A stretch of DNA of 64,000 nucleotides, taken from positions 124,001 to 188,000 of the forward strand of contig NZ_FNEV01000006.1 in NCBI RefSeq assembly GCF_900100295.1, in the 5' to 3' direction. This DNA comes from Salimicrobium halophilum. GTDB taxonomy: Bacteria; Bacillota; Bacilli; Bacillales; Halobacillaceae. Below, in pieces: positions 26,364-38,434 of this stretch (the first letter of the stretch is position 1; each line of letters starts with the position of its first letter). The notes under the pieces are model-generated. The model had not been told where the DNA came from and did not search any database. It was given only the letters and a program-made list of their open reading frames with translations. A program made the translations under genes and the position numbers.

Positions 26364-27503
26364 TTAATCATAAACATAAACGTAAGGTTCTTCTTCCCCT
26401 CGTTCTCTTACAATCAGGCTTTCCTGGCGGTTGAGGCTGTGGATCCGTACTTCTACGCCGTAGTGGTCGGAGAACATTTCTCTGACCAGGCTGTGTACGT
26501 ATTGGGTGAAGCCGTCGATTTCCGCCTGGGAATTGAACTCTACCGGGATTTCCATCTTGATGTTCCTCAGTTCGTCATTCACATAGAATCCCTGACCGAT
26601 CACTCCCACGAAATCGGGGAAGTAATCGGAGATTTTCGTGCGGAACTCAGAGAAGACTTGAGCGTCATCGAAATGATTCTCTGTCGCTTCTTCCGACGGG
26701 AATAGTACATAGTCCTCTTTCACTCTTTCAAAGTTTCCGAGGGTGTTCCCTTCCGCATAGGATTTCGCGATGAAGTTCCCCGGTACCTGGGACTCATTTC
26801 TTTCTTCTTCGTAAAGTGCAAACATGATCGGTACATCAGGGACCTCTTCCATTTCGCGGAGACGGTTCAGAATCGTTTCTGCGTATTGCTTCCCTTTTTG
26901 AAGAAGCTCCTTCGTCGTGTGATTCTCCGTCATTTCCCGGTTATCCACCGTGAAATTATATTCAGAACGAAGCGCGATACCGATGGTGATCCCTCTCGTT
27001 TCCACAACGTCCTCTCCGTTCCGTACGAGGTAATCCTGTTCCACGATATTGGAAATATATCGCGGGGCGTTCCGAAAGTCTTCCTCGGTCGCCGCTTCTT
27101 CATCCAATTCCGGGTTCAGGCCTTCTTCGTTCGATTCAGACGAACGGCTGAGCCACTCGTAAAGAACCCCGCTCGTCAGAAACTGTCCCTGCTGGAAGAA
27201 ATATTCGTCCGCCGGGAAATATTCTTTCGAGTGACGCTTCAGTCCGTTTTCGAATTCAGCGATATCCATGCGATTATTCATCTGGTTCGTCGTTACCCCG
27301 CGACTGGCAGAAGTCTTCGGAGCATCTTCCGTCAAAATCACCCTGTAATCCGTTCCGGATCCGCTGAAGCTAGGGATGATCGCTGTATCCTGATTGGTTT
27401 CATCCGTCGTCTCCCGGACCACTTCATCGGTACGCTCATACACAGGCGTGCAGGCCGTCATCAGAACGAGCATCACTCCTGTAAACGCCAACCATTTTTT
27501 CAT
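26364..27503 (-). CDS. CamS-family sex pheromone lipoprotein (YerH-like)
   Basis: The ATG at 27503, preceded by GGAGTG, gives 379 residues with a lipoprotein signal peptide (MKKWLAFTGVMLVLMTACTP, lipobox LMTAC), so Cys18 would be lipid-anchored outside the membrane. The rest matches the CamS family, whose enterococcal signal peptides are processed to sex pheromones; its general function is unknown. Internal markers are YEWLSRSSESNEEGLNPELD and FYVNDELRNIKMEIPVEF. The gene follows ligA at 10 bases, as yerH does in B. subtilis, so it likely shares the pcrB-pcrA-ligA transcript. Confidence 0.9.
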   Translation of the reverse strand: MKKWLAFTGVMLVLMTACTPVYERTDEVVRETTDETNQDTAIIPSFSGSGTDYRVILTEDAPKTSASRGVTTNQMNNRMDIAEFENGLKRHSKEYFPADEYFFQQGQFLTSGVLYEWLSRSSESNEEGLNPELDEEAATEEDFRNAPRYISNIVEQDYLVRNGEDVVETRGITIGIALRSEYNFTVDNREMTENHTTKELLQKGKQYAETILNRLREMEEVPDVPIMFALYEEERNESQVPGNFIAKSYAEGNTLGNFERVKEDYVLFPSEEATENHFDDAQVFSEFRTKISDYFPDFVGVIGQGFYVNDELRNIKMEIPVEFNSQAEIDGFTQYVHSLVREMFSDHYGVEVRIHSLNRQESLIVRERGEEEPYVYVYD

Positions 27504-27513
27504 TGTGTCACTC

Positions 27514-29523
<2,010 letters not shown>

Positions 29524-29531
29524 TCACCTCT

Positions 29532-31745
29532 TTACGCCTTTGTGATCGGCGCAAATCGTGCCAATACACGCTTCACACCTTCAGGGGCCGGGAAGGCGAT
29601 GTCGAGTTCCATGTCCTTCCCTTCTCCCTGTACTTTCACGACGGTTCCTTCGCCCCATTTCTTATGGACAGCTTTGTCTCCCGGTTTCCAGGATTCACTC
29701 TCTGCACCAGAAGCGCCGGTCGTCTTCTTCGCTCTCCGTTTCTGAACAGGGCGGTCCGGTTCGATCGCCTGCTTCTTCTTCTGAAAAGGAAACGGTTCTG
29801 CTTCCGCTTTCCCTTCCAGGAAGTCATCCGGAATTTCACCGATGAAGCGGCTCACCGGGTTCATATTCGTCTTTCCGAATAGTGTACGCATTTTTGCATT
29901 CGTCATAAACAGTTTCTTCTCCGCTCTCGTAATCCCTACGTACGCAAGGCGCCGTTCTTCCTCCATCTCCTCTTCATCCATGATGGAACGGCTGTGAGGG
30001 AAAATGTTCTCCTCCAGCCCGATGAGGAAGACGACCGGGAATTCAAGCCCTTTGGCGGAGTGTAGCGTCATCATCGTTACGGCTTTGTCATTCTGTTCTT
30101 CGTCCACTTTATCGATATCCGCTACAAGCGCAAGATCTGTAAGGAAAGCGACAAGCGTCTTGTCCTCACTTTCCTGCTCGAAGTTCATCGTCACCGACTT
30201 GAATTCCTCGATGTTCTCGAGGCGTGACTGGGCTTCAAGCGTCTTATCATTCCGGAGCATCTCCTCGTAGCCGGTCGTCTGAAGCACTTCTTCGACGAGG
30301 TCCGTAGCAGAAAGGAATTCCTGCTGCTTTGTCCAGTTGTCGATCATCGTCCGGAAGTTCATGATCGCTTTCGCCGCCTTGGTACTCACCCCGACGAAGT
30401 CGATTTCCGCTGCCGTATCGAAAAGGGAGATATCATTCGCTGCAGCGTAAGCCTGCATCTTCTCCACGCTCGTTTTCCCGATGCCGCGTTTCGGTTCATT
30501 GACGACGCGTTCGAAACTCAGGTCGTCATTCGGATTGGAAATCAGTCTGAGGTATGCAAGCAGGTCCTTGATTTCTCTGCGGTCGTAGAACTTCGTACCG
30601 CCGATCATCTGGTACGGGATGTTCGCCTTCATGAATGTTTCCTCGACCGTACGGGACTGGGCATTCGTCCGGTACAAAATAGCGACATCATCATATCCGA
30701 AGTCCCCGTTGTTTACGAGGGATTCGATTTTATCCGCGATGAAGAAACTCTCTTCCCGCTCGGTGCCCGCTTCGTGGTAATGGATCTTCTCGCCGCCGTA
30801 GTTATCCGTCCACAACCGCTTCGGCTTCCGTCCGCTGTTGTTATCGATGACGCTGTTCGCTGCATCGAGAATGACTTCTGTCGAGCGGTAGTTCTGTTCG
30901 AGGAGAATCGTCGTCGCATCCGGATAGTCTTCCTCGAACGATAGGATATTCGTAATATCCGCTCCGCGCCAGCGGTAGATCGACTGATCGGAGTCGCCGA
31001 CGACGCACAGATTCTTGAATTTGTTCGCCAGCTTCTGCACGAGCAGGTACTGCGCATGGTTCGTATCCTGGTACTCATCGACGTGGATGTACTGGAACCG
31101 ACGCTGGTAATATTCGAGCACTTCCGGCATCTGCTCGAACAGCACCAGTGTTTTCATGATCAGATCGTCGAAGTCGAGCGACTGGTTCTTCGATAACTTC
31201 TTCTGATAGCCTTTGTAGATTGCAGCCACCTGTTCCTCACGGTAACCTGCCGCATTCTTCTCGAATTCTTCCGGCGATAGCAGTTCGTTCTTCGCGTTAC
31301 TGATCGCTCCGAGCATAGCGCGTGGATTCCAGTTCTTAGGGTCAAGTTCCAGATCCTTCACCACCTGCTTGATGACTGTCAGCTGATCACTCGAATCCAG
31401 AATCGAGAAGTTCCGGTCCATGCCGATACGGTCGATATCCCTTCTCAGGATCCGCACACACATGGAGTGGAACGTAGACATCCAGATACTCTCCGCTTCC
31501 GGTCCAACGAGAACGTGGACCCTCTCTTTCATTTCACGGGCCGCTTTGTTCGTGAAAGTGATCGCAAGGATGTTCCAGGGGTTCACCCCTTTTTCCTGAA
31601 TCAGATATGCGATGCGGTGCGTAAGAACACGCGTCTTCCCACTCCCGGCTCCCGCCATGACGAGAAGCGGTCCTTCCGTATGTGCTACCGCTTTCTGCTG
31701 CGGTTCGTTCATTCCTTTCAACAACGCATGTGTCGACTGCGTCAT
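29532..31745 (-). CDS. pcrA: ATP-dependent DNA helicase PcrA
   Basis: PcrA is the essential Gram-positive 3'-5' helicase of repair and plasmid replication. All superfamily 1A motifs are present: [85 protein letters not shown] and [18 protein letters not shown]. The tail ([19 protein letters not shown]) is the PcrA Tudor-like domain that contacts RNA polymerase. I take ATG 31745 (737 residues), 7 bases after the pcrB stop; upstream in-frame sequence to 31805 lies inside pcrB. It forms an operon with pcrB, ligA and camS. Confidence 0.97.
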   Translation of the reverse strand: MTQSTHALLKGMNEPQQKAVAHTEGPLLVMAGAGSGKTRVLTHRIAYLIQEKGVNPWNILAITFTNKAAREMKERVHVLVGPEAESIWMSTFHSMCVRILRRDIDRIGMDRNFSILDSSDQLTVIKQVVKDLELDPKNWNPRAMLGAISNAKNELLSPEEFEKNAAGYREEQVAAIYKGYQKKLSKNQSLDFDDLIMKTLVLFEQMPEVLEYYQRRFQYIHVDEYQDTNHAQYLLVQKLANKFKNLCVVGDSDQSIYRWRGADITNILSFEEDYPDATTILLEQNYRSTEVILDAANSVIDNNSGRKPKRLWTDNYGGEKIHYHEAGTEREESFFIADKIESLVNNGDFGYDDVAILYRTNAQSRTVEETFMKANIPYQMIGGTKFYDRREIKDLLAYLRLISNPNDDLSFERVVNEPKRGIGKTSVEKMQAYAAANDISLFDTAAEIDFVGVSTKAAKAIMNFRTMIDNWTKQQEFLSATDLVEEVLQTTGYEEMLRNDKTLEAQSRLENIEEFKSVTMNFEQESEDKTLVAFLTDLALVADIDKVDEEQNDKAVTMMTLHSAKGLEFPVVFLIGLEENIFPHSRSIMDEEEMEEERRLAYVGITRAEKKLFMTNAKMRTLFGKTNMNPVSRFIGEIPDDFLEGKAEAEPFPFQKKKQAIEPDRPVQKRRAKKTTGASGAESESWKPGDKAVHKKWGEGTVVKVQGEGKDMELDIAFPAPEGVKRVLARFAPITKA

Positions 31746-31752
31746 AGACCTA

Positions 31753-32430
31753 TCATCCTTTCTTCGAACCCGGAACGGTCTGAAGCGCCGTTTCCAGGTC
31801 CTCATAAATAATGTTACCGACTACCATCGTATCCACGAATCCTTCGAGGGCTTCCGCTTCTTCTTTCGACTGGATGCCCCCGCCGTAGAAGAACTGTGTC
31901 CGTGACAATTCCTCGGACACCTTCCGGATCAGTGCTTCGTCTCCCATCTTGCCGCTGTACTCGAGATAAAAAATCGGCAGCGGAAAGAGATGCTCCACCA
32001 GACGGGCATAGGCAAGAATATCTTCTTCCGTCACCGGAAAACAGTTCGTTTTCTGGAAAGCTTTCGCTTCTTCGTTCACGATGCAATAGCCTTCCGATAC
32101 GATCAACTGTTCTTCGACCATATCCCCGTACGTCTTCATCGCCTGATGCTGCATATCGAGCACCCACGTCTTATCTTTGCTGTTCAGAACAGAAGGTACG
32201 AAGTAATAATCGAAGCCCGGAACGACCGCTTCCATATCAGAAACCTCCAGCACGAGAGGTACATCATAAGGTTCTATTTTTTCGAAAAGCTCCCACACGT
32301 TATCAAAGGTGACCCCGTCCGAACCGCCGACGATGACAGCGTCCGTCCCCGATTCACAGACGGCGCGGATCCCCTCTTCCGATAAGTATTTATTGGGATC
32401 GAGCTTAAATGCATGCTTCCATTGTTTCAT
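31753..32430 (-). CDS. pcrB: Heptaprenylglyceryl phosphate synthase PcrB
   Basis: PcrB joins heptaprenyl diphosphate to glycerol-1-phosphate, an archaea-like ether lipid step in Bacillales. The 225-residue TIM-barrel product begins [17 protein letters not shown] and carries the phosphate-binding loops VGGSDGVTF and [12 protein letters not shown], with [10 protein letters not shown] for glycerol phosphate. ATG 32430 follows GAGGTGG. It is the first gene of pcrB-pcrA-ligA-camS; no terminator separates it from pcrA. Confidence 0.95.
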   Translation of the reverse strand: MKQWKHAFKLDPNKYLSEEGIRAVCESGTDAVIVGGSDGVTFDNVWELFEKIEPYDVPLVLEVSDMEAVVPGFDYYFVPSVLNSKDKTWVLDMQHQAMKTYGDMVEEQLIVSEGYCIVNEEAKAFQKTNCFPVTEEDILAYARLVEHLFPLPIFYLEYSGKMGDEALIRKVSEELSRTQFFYGGGIQSKEEAEALEGFVDTMVVGNIIYEDLETALQTVPGSKKG

Positions 32431-32562
32431 TCATTCCACCTCTTTAATCCATTATATTATTATACCAAAAAAACAAACCTCCAGCTATGCTTTCCCGGGG
32501 GTCTGACATAAGTACCTTTTATCCTCTTTCCCGTGTACGGTCTGCTCTTATCCTTTTCCATG

Positions 32563-32594
32563 AAAAAAAGCGCCCCAGAAACCCGAGGCGCTTT
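32563..32594 (-). terminator. Intrinsic terminator of yerC
   Basis: On the minus strand AAAGCGCCTC pairs with GGGGCGCTTT around GGGTTTCT and runs into TTTT. It ends just beyond the yerC stop and separates it from pcrB. Confidence 0.85.
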
Positions 32595-32599
32595 CTCTC

Positions 32600-32902
32600 T
32601 CAATCCATTTTATAGCTTTGTACCCGGTCGAGCACTTCCGTGTACATATCGTTTCCGTAATTCAGGGCACGTTTCACTCTGGAAATCGTCGCCGTGGAAG
32701 CTCCGGTATCCGCTTCGATCTTCTGGTACGTATGCCCTTCCTCCAGCATCCGAGCCACTTCCAGGCGCTGAGCCAGAGATTGGACTTCGTTCATCGTAGC
32801 CAAATCGTCGAAAAATCGATAGCACTCTTCTACATCCTGCAGGGACAGAATCGCCTCGAATAATTGATCCAGCGTCTTCCCTCTTAGTTTATCTATCTGC
32901 AT
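32600..32902 (-). CDS. yerC: TrpR-like HTH protein YerC/YecD
   Basis: The 100-residue DNA-binding protein belongs to the TrpR/YerC/YecD group. The helix-turn-helix lies at about residues 42-75 (SLAQRLEVARMLEEGHTYQK, DTGASTATISRVKRAL). Trp repressor-type tryptophan ligands are not evident. The function in B. subtilis is unknown. ATG 32902 follows AGGAGGG. It lies between yerA and pcrB as in B. subtilis, and a terminator follows. Confidence 0.93.
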   Translation of the reverse strand: MQIDKLRGKTLDQLFEAILSLQDVEECYRFFDDLATMNEVQSLAQRLEVARMLEEGHTYQKIEADTGASTATISRVKRALNYGNDMYTEVLDRVQSYKMD

Positions 32903-32946
32903 TACCAGTAGTCCCTCCTATAAAATATAGAGCTCTTTTCACTATT

Positions 32947-34692
32947 TTAACGCATTATTGCAGGAAAGAGTACCTCTTTATTTTTCACTTCCATCAATCC
33001 CAGTGGCGTAACCCGTACGTAAGGCAGATGCGTCGATGATAAGAAGAGAAGCGTATAGACGGGGTCCCCGAAGCAATACCCGTGCTCACAGAGCTTTTTC
33101 TTAAGCACCGATTCTTTTTCCATCAACTTATTCAGCGGCTCCTCAGACATCATGCCTCCATGAGCAAGCGGAATCTCGAAGATGATCTCACCTTCATGTA
33201 CGAGCACGATTCCACCGCCTATTTCCTTCATACGGTTAAATGCCTGAAGCATATCTTCCTTCTTCTTTCCGAGAAGAATGATATCCCCCGTCGAAGAAAA
33301 CGAGCTGCACAAAGCACCCAGGCTCGTTGTGAAGCCTCTGAGAAGGGTGTTCACTTTCCACGTGCCTTCGCGGTCCACGAGGGTAAGAAATGCTTCATTC
33401 GTTTCTTCCGGTAGCTGATCGACGGTCGTATTCGTTTCTACGGCATACGGTTTCATGATCACATCGTTCACCATGTCCATTCCGACCGGCATCGAGAACT
33501 GAAGCTCCTCTGCATCAAGCGACCAGTCCAGTTCAAGAGGCTTGATACCGGCTCCGTTCCAGTCTATGTTCACTTCTGAACGGACATCTTCATAATTCTT
33601 CTTCACCCATTCTCCTTTGGCGATCACAGAATGAGGCGTCGGTTTCCTTTTATCCTCTAACAGGTTGATGTGCGCGATATGACCAGGCGCAATCGCCCCG
33701 AGTCGTTCTCCGATCCAGAAGTGTTGAGCCGGGTATCTCGATGCCATCAGGTACGCTTCGATTTCCGGAACACCGGCTTCGAGAGCGATCTCTATACAGG
33801 AATCGATGACTCCGTCTTTGTAGAAACCGGGCGTAGAGCCATCCGTCGTGTACATCAGGCGGTCGTAAGCCTGGAAGTCCTGCTCGACGAGCCCTTTCAT
33901 GATATTCGGAAGATCCGGTCTGATCGAAGAATGACGGACACCCGTCTGATATCCGAGTTCCACCCGCTTCATGACTTCTTCGGCTGTCATTCCCTCATGA
34001 TCCCCGTCGAGACCGAGCAGCTTCATCTTCGTCAGCGTGTTCTCAGAGGCTCCTGGAAGGTGACCCTCGACACGCTTTCTCGCCTTCCTTACTTCCTGCA
34101 TCCAGTGCAGAATCTGGTCATCCTTTTCATGAAGGACTTCCGGCCACGCCGTCAGTTCTCCTCCCTGGATCACTGCATCATGCGTGAACCATTCCGGCAA
34201 CTGCTTTTCAAGCTCTCGCTGCTTCTCATCCCGGAGTGACGTCTGGGCATCGAACCGTCCCCACCAGAACATGGAGACCGGAAGCTTCATGAATTCTTCA
34301 AGTAAAGAAAACGCTTTCTTTTTCTCCGTTAAAAATAACCACATCAAATTATCGTTGATAATCGTGGTCGTTCCGCCCCAGGATGCATACTCCGCAAACG
34401 ATTGGGGATTATATAACTGAAACGGATGGGCATGAGGTTCAATGTATCCAGGAACAGCATATTCTCCTTTTCCTTCTACGATTTCCGTACCATACAGGTT
34501 CTCGGGCATCTCCGGACCCACGTACACGATTCGATCGTCCTGTATCCAAATGTTCCCTGTCATCCATTGTTTAAGAAAGACATTCAGATACGTTATATGT
34601 TTAAGCACTTTGCTTGGTGCAATCTTTCCATCTATGACATCCGCATGGTCGCGTAATTGTTTATTTCTCCAGCGGAAACGTTGTTCGTTCAT
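32947..34692 (-). CDS. yerA: Adenine deaminase-related amidohydrolase YerA
   Basis: The 581-residue protein belongs to the adenine deaminase (Ade)-like amidohydrolases. It has the metal-binding HxH in GYIEPHAHPFQLYN, an acidic LDGDHEGMTAEEV region, a RHSSIRPDLP segment, the late Asp of YTTDGSTPGFY and the C-terminal TSLGALCSSFSSTGDIILLG block. Adenine deaminase converts adenine to hypoxanthine and would feed salvage, but B. subtilis YerA has no confirmed activity, so the reaction is tentative. Its ATG follows GGGGGCG. It stands just beyond the purine operon 3' end on the same strand, as in Bacillus, separated by a repeat array and a small plus-strand gene. Confidence 0.85.
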   Translation of the reverse strand: MNEQRFRWRNKQLRDHADVIDGKIAPSKVLKHITYLNVFLKQWMTGNIWIQDDRIVYVGPEMPENLYGTEIVEGKGEYAVPGYIEPHAHPFQLYNPQSFAEYASWGGTTTIINDNLMWLFLTEKKKAFSLLEEFMKLPVSMFWWGRFDAQTSLRDEKQRELEKQLPEWFTHDAVIQGGELTAWPEVLHEKDDQILHWMQEVRKARKRVEGHLPGASENTLTKMKLLGLDGDHEGMTAEEVMKRVELGYQTGVRHSSIRPDLPNIMKGLVEQDFQAYDRLMYTTDGSTPGFYKDGVIDSCIEIALEAGVPEIEAYLMASRYPAQHFWIGERLGAIAPGHIAHINLLEDKRKPTPHSVIAKGEWVKKNYEDVRSEVNIDWNGAGIKPLELDWSLDAEELQFSMPVGMDMVNDVIMKPYAVETNTTVDQLPEETNEAFLTLVDREGTWKVNTLLRGFTTSLGALCSSFSSTGDIILLGKKKEDMLQAFNRMKEIGGGIVLVHEGEIIFEIPLAHGGMMSEEPLNKLMEKESVLKKKLCEHGYCFGDPVYTLLFLSSTHLPYVRVTPLGLMEVKNKEVLFPAIMR

Positions 34693-34768
34693 TTACCATC
34701 GCCCCCTGTTATTTTTTTCATGATAACACACACTTCTACACATTTACGAAAAGAAAGGTGACGAAACA

Positions 34769-34969
34769 TTGAAAAATATAGGTACCTGGAATTCACTAGC
34801 TCGTATTACTGCCGGTCTCACTATGCTTACGTACGCTGCACGACAAGAGAAAGAGCCTTCCTTCCTGTTCGTTCTGCTCGGGTCGATGAAGGTTGCGGAA
34901 GGCATTACTCAGTATTGTCCTATGACCGATGCGTATAAACAAATTAAAGATGAGGGGACTTCGGTTTAA
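34769..34969 (+). CDS. DUF2892/YgaP-like small membrane protein
   Basis: A TTG start with AAAGGTG upstream gives 66 residues with two hydrophobic segments (about 10-25 and 29-45) and the typical end EGITQYCPMTDAYKQIK. This matches the DUF2892 family (inner membrane protein YgaP-like), in which a Cys-Pro follows the second helix. The function is unknown. It is divergent from yerA and is followed by the repeat array. Confidence 0.75.
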   Translation: MKNIGTWNSLARITAGLTMLTYAARQEKEPSFLFVLLGSMKVAEGITQYCPMTDAYKQIKDEGTSV

Positions 34970-34992
34970 GTTTTTCCGTAGTCTGATGACCC

Positions 34993-35598
34993 TTGGGCGA
35001 CGTTCAGAAGGACTCTGCTGCGCTGAGTGTCCCGCAAATCCCTTTTGCCTCCCACTCACCGAAGGGCCGGCTTCCTGAACGTCGCCGTATGCAATTACAG
35101 CGACACTCACACGTGACTCCCTGGCTTGAATGGGGCGCAATGAAGACCCTAAGCCAGAACGACAGGATCTTTCTTATACTCCTTCCCCGCCTGCGGGGAA
35201 GGACAGGCATTCGAATGTCTTGGGCGACGTTCAGAAGGACTCTGCTGTGCTGAGTGTCCCGCAAATCCCTTTGCCTCCCACTCACCGAAGGGCCGGCTTC
35301 CTGAACGTCGCCGTATGCGATTACAGCGACACTCACACGTGACTCCCTGGCTTGAATGGGGCGCAATGAAGACCCTAAGCCAGAACGACAGGTCTTTCTT
35401 ATACTCCTTCCCCGCCTGCGGGGAAGGACAGGCATTCCAATGTCTTGGGCGACGTTCAGAAGGACTCTGCTGCGCTGAGTGTCCCGCGAATCCCTTTGCC
35501 TCCCACTCACCGAAGGGCCGGCTTACTGAACGTCGCCGTATGCAATTACAGCGACACTCACGCGTGAATCCCTGGCTTGAGTGGCGCGCAAAGAGCCT
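34993..35598. repeat. Tandem array of a 225-227 bp unit, 2.7 copies
   Basis: Units begin at 34993, 35220 and 35445 with TTGGGCGACGTTCAGAAG. They are near identical. Each contains the 11-bp inverted pair GCGACGTTCAG/CTGAACGTCGC, an inner hairpin TGAGTGTCCCGCAAA with CCCACTCA, and a CCTTCCCCGCC/GCGGGGAAGG hairpin. The third unit is cut at about 35598. Frames through the array have the look of shadows: they repeat with the unit and have no binding sites. No gene is visible between 34970 and 35651. Confidence 0.9.
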
Positions 35599-35604
35599 GA
35601 AAAC

Positions 35605-35651
35605 AAAACAAGCCACCCGGAATCCCCAAAGGATTCAAGGTGACTTGTTTT
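35605..35651 (-). terminator. Intrinsic terminator of the purine operon
   Basis: On the minus strand AAAACAAGTCACC..GAATCC pairs with GGATTCCGGGTGGCTTGTTTT around TTTG. It follows the purD stop directly and ends in a T-rich tract. Confidence 0.9.
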
Positions 35652-36890
35652 TCATATATCTTTTGCAATATCGGTTCTGAAGAAGAAATCGGTACTCCCT
35701 GCAAAAGGCTTGAGCTCCTGGTAAACGGTTCGCCTCGCTTCTTCATGGGAGGCACCCGTCGCTCCGGCCATCAGCACGCGACCTCCATTCCCGGTAAAAG
35801 CACCGTCCACCTTTTTCACCCCGGCATACGCAAAGAAGCCGGACGTAGCACGGTGAGCAGGCAGCAAGTTGCCTTTTTCATAGGAACCCGGATAGCCGGA
35901 AGAAGCAAGGACTACTCCGACACATGCTTCGTCTTTCCACTGAAGGTGAGGGTCCCGGTCATTGGTGAGATCTTCGATGACCTGGATGAGATCATTCTTG
36001 AGGAGCGGCAGGACGACCTGCGTCTCGGGATCGCCGAAGCGCGCGTTGAATTCGATGACCTCCACGCCCCGCTTCGTTTCAATCAGACCGGCATATAGGA
36101 TGCCCTGGAACGGTCGACCCTCTTCCTGCATCGCTTTCGCCACTGGAAAGAGAATCTCATCCACAGCGAAACGCACTTTTTCCTCTGCCAAATCAGGGAC
36201 AGGGGCAAAGGCTCCCATGCCGCCTGTGTTCGGCCCTTTGTCCCCGTCGAAAGCGCGCTTGTGATCACGGGCCGGCATCATCGGATAGACATGCTCCCCG
36301 TCCACAAATGCCATGAGCGAGAATTCTTTTCCGTCGAGAAACTCTTCGATCACGACTTCATGGCCGGCTGAGCCGAAGCGATTGCCTTCGAGCATGCCCG
36401 AAACCGCGGTCTTCGCTTCTTCCACTGTAGCGGCGACGACGACGCCTTTCCCCGCAGCAAGACCGTCCGCTTTCACGACAATAGGCGCTCCTTTTTCATC
36501 GATGAACGCATGAGCTTCCTCTACATCTGTGAACGCTTCATAATCGGCAGTCGGAATCTCGTATTCTTTCATCAACCGCTTGGCGAATCGTTTACTGCCT
36601 TCGATGCGCGCAGCCGCTTCGTCCGGACCGAACACTTTCAGTCCCTTTTCCCGAAAAACATCGACGATGCCTCCGGATAAAGGATTCTCCGGTCCGATGA
36701 TGGTCCAATCGATCTGCTGTTCCTTCGCATAAAGGGCGAGACGTTCGAACTCTGTCTCCGGTATGTCCACGACGACCGCTTCTTCCATCCCGTCGTTGCC
36801 GGGTGCGACGTGTACGTCATGATGGTGTTGGTTCAATTTCTGGACGAGGCTGTGCTCCCGTCCCCCGCTGCCGATAATGAGAACGTTCAT
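35652..36890 (-). CDS. purD: Phosphoribosylamine-glycine ligase PurD
   Basis: PurD ligates glycine to phosphoribosylamine with ATP, step 2 of IMP synthesis. The 412-residue ATP-grasp protein begins NVLIIGSGGREHSLVQKL and shows ADGLAAGKGVVVA, NTGGMGAFAPVPDL and VIEFNARFGDPETQVVLP. The length is normal. It is the last of the twelve purine genes, 11 bases after purH, with a strong terminator behind it. The tail holds no extra PurN or PurM domains, unlike eukaryotic fusions. Confidence 0.97.
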   Translation of the reverse strand: MNVLIIGSGGREHSLVQKLNQHHHDVHVAPGNDGMEEAVVVDIPETEFERLALYAKEQQIDWTIIGPENPLSGGIVDVFREKGLKVFGPDEAAARIEGSKRFAKRLMKEYEIPTADYEAFTDVEEAHAFIDEKGAPIVVKADGLAAGKGVVVAATVEEAKTAVSGMLEGNRFGSAGHEVVIEEFLDGKEFSLMAFVDGEHVYPMMPARDHKRAFDGDKGPNTGGMGAFAPVPDLAEEKVRFAVDEILFPVAKAMQEEGRPFQGILYAGLIETKRGVEVIEFNARFGDPETQVVLPLLKNDLIQVIEDLTNDRDPHLQWKDEACVGVVLASSGYPGSYEKGNLLPAHRATSGFFAYAGVKKVDGAFTGNGGRVLMAGATGASHEEARRTVYQELKPFAGSTDFFFRTDIAKDI

Positions 36891-36901
36891 AGAATCCTCC
36901 T

Positions 36902-38434
36902 TTAGTGTTTGAAGTGACGCATCTTCGTAAATACCATCGCGATGCCATGTTCGTTACACGCATCGATGGAATCCTGATCGCGCTTCGAGCCTCCGGGCTG
37001 GATGATCGCTTTGATTCCGGCTTCAGCTGCAGCCTCTACCGTGTCCGGCATCGGGAAGAACGCATCGGATGCCATTACAGCACCCTGCGCCTTGTCTCCG
37101 GCCTGTTCAAAAGCGATACCGGCTGCGCCGACGCGGTTCATCTGTCCGGCACCTACGCCGAGGGTCCGGTCTTCTTTCGCTACGACGATCGCATTGGATT
37201 TCACGTGCTTCACGACGCTCCAGGCAAGCTTCAAGTCTTCAAGCTCCGCTTCGGATGGAGCTCGGTCCGTCGCCGTCTCGAGTTCCACCTGATCGATCGT
37301 GCCTTTATCCTTATCCTGGATAAGCAGTCCGCCGCGGACGCTGACGAGCTTCTGTTCCGTAGCGTCTTCGAGGGACGGATCCACTTTCAGGATGCGGACG
37401 TTTTTCTTCTTCGTAAGGATGTCGAACGCTTCCTCCTCGTATTCAGGTGCCATGATGATTTCGAGGAAAATACCGCTGAGCTGTTCTGCCGTTTCCTTGT
37501 CCACTTTCCGGTTCAAAGCGACGATGCCACCGAAAATCGATACAGGATCCGCTTCGTAAGCTTTCTCAAAAGCTTCGGAGATCGCATCCGCTTTTCCGAC
37601 ACCACAAGGGTTCATATGCTTCACGGCCACCGCCGCAGGGCTCGTGAATTCCGCTACGACTTCAAGCGCCGCGTTGGCGTCCTGGATGTTGTTGTAGGAA
37701 AGTTCTTTGCCATGGAGTTGCTCCGCATAGGCAAGCGAGCCTTTATCTTCTTTTACTTCTTTATAGAAAGATGCGGACTGGTGCGGGTTCTCTCCGTATC
37801 TCAGACTTTGCACGTGTTCATATGTCTTCGTCACTGTCTCCGGATTCTCTTCACCTGTAAGGCCTGTGAAATACTCCGCAATCAGTGCGTCGTAGTGAGC
37901 CGTATGACGGAAGACTTTCGCCGCGAGCTCCCGGCGTGTCTCGTAGGAGAGGTTTCCCTCTTTCAAGCCTTCTATGACGGTGCCGTAGTCCGATGGATTG
38001 ACGACGACAGCTACATCTTCAAAATTCTTCGCTGCCGCCCTCAGCATCGTCGGACCACCGATATCGATATTTTCAATCGCTTCTTTTTCTGTTACTCCCG
38101 ATTTCGCAATCGTTTCTTTGAACGGATACAGATTGACCGCGACAAGATCGATCGTCTTAAGATCAAGCTCATCCATCTGTTTCCTATGATCCTCATTGTC
38201 ACGTTTGGCTAACAAACCGCTATGTACTGCAGGATGCAGCGTCTTCACACGTCCATCCATAATTTCCGGGAATTCGGTCACATCAGAAATCGACCGGACG
38301 TCGATGCCGGCCTCTTCGATAGCTTTCTTCGTTCCTCCCGTGGATACAAGTTCATACCCAAGGCTAGAGAGTTCTCTTGCGAAAGACTCCAGTCCCTGTT
38401 TATCAGAAACGCTCAGTAATGCCCGCTTTGTCAT
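36902..38434 (-). CDS. purH: Bifunctional AICAR formyltransferase/IMP cyclohydrolase PurH
   Basis: PurH carries out the last two steps of IMP synthesis: formylation of AICAR by 10-formyl-THF and ring closure. The 510 residues have the N-terminal MGS-like cyclohydrolase ([24 protein letters not shown]) and C-terminal AICARFT domain (VAVKHMNPCGVGKADAISEAF, KSNAIVVAKEDRTLGVGAGQ). Its start lies within purN, overlapping its end by 32 bases, and AAAGGAGAGG is inside purN, so translation is coupled. Confidence 0.97.
   Translation of the reverse strand: MTKRALLSVSDKQGLESFARELSSLGYELVSTGGTKKAIEEAGIDVRSISDVTEFPEIMDGRVKTLHPAVHSGLLAKRDNEDHRKQMDELDLKTIDLVAVNLYPFKETIAKSGVTEKEAIENIDIGGPTMLRAAAKNFEDVAVVVNPSDYGTVIEGLKEGNLSYETRRELAAKVFRHTAHYDALIAEYFTGLTGEENPETVTKTYEHVQSLRYGENPHQSASFYKEVKEDKGSLAYAEQLHGKELSYNNIQDANAALEVVAEFTSPAAVAVKHMNPCGVGKADAISEAFEKAYEADPVSIFGGIVALNRKVDKETAEQLSGIFLEIIMAPEYEEEAFDILTKKKNVRILKVDPSLEDATEQKLVSVRGGLLIQDKDKGTIDQVELETATDRAPSEAELEDLKLAWSVVKHVKSNAIVVAKEDRTLGVGAGQMNRVGAAGIAFEQAGDKAQGAVMASDAFFPMPDTVEAAAEAGIKAIIQPGGSKRDQDSIDACNEHGIAMVFTKMRHFKH

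Noticed and set aside
34993-35598. A CRISPR-like repeat array
   Set aside because: The unit is 225-227 bp and nearly identical throughout; there are no short repeats with unique spacers and no cas genes.
35004-35616. Long minus-strand frames through the tandem array
   Set aside because: They repeat with the 226-bp unit, have arginine/serine-rich low-complexity products and no ribosome binding sites.
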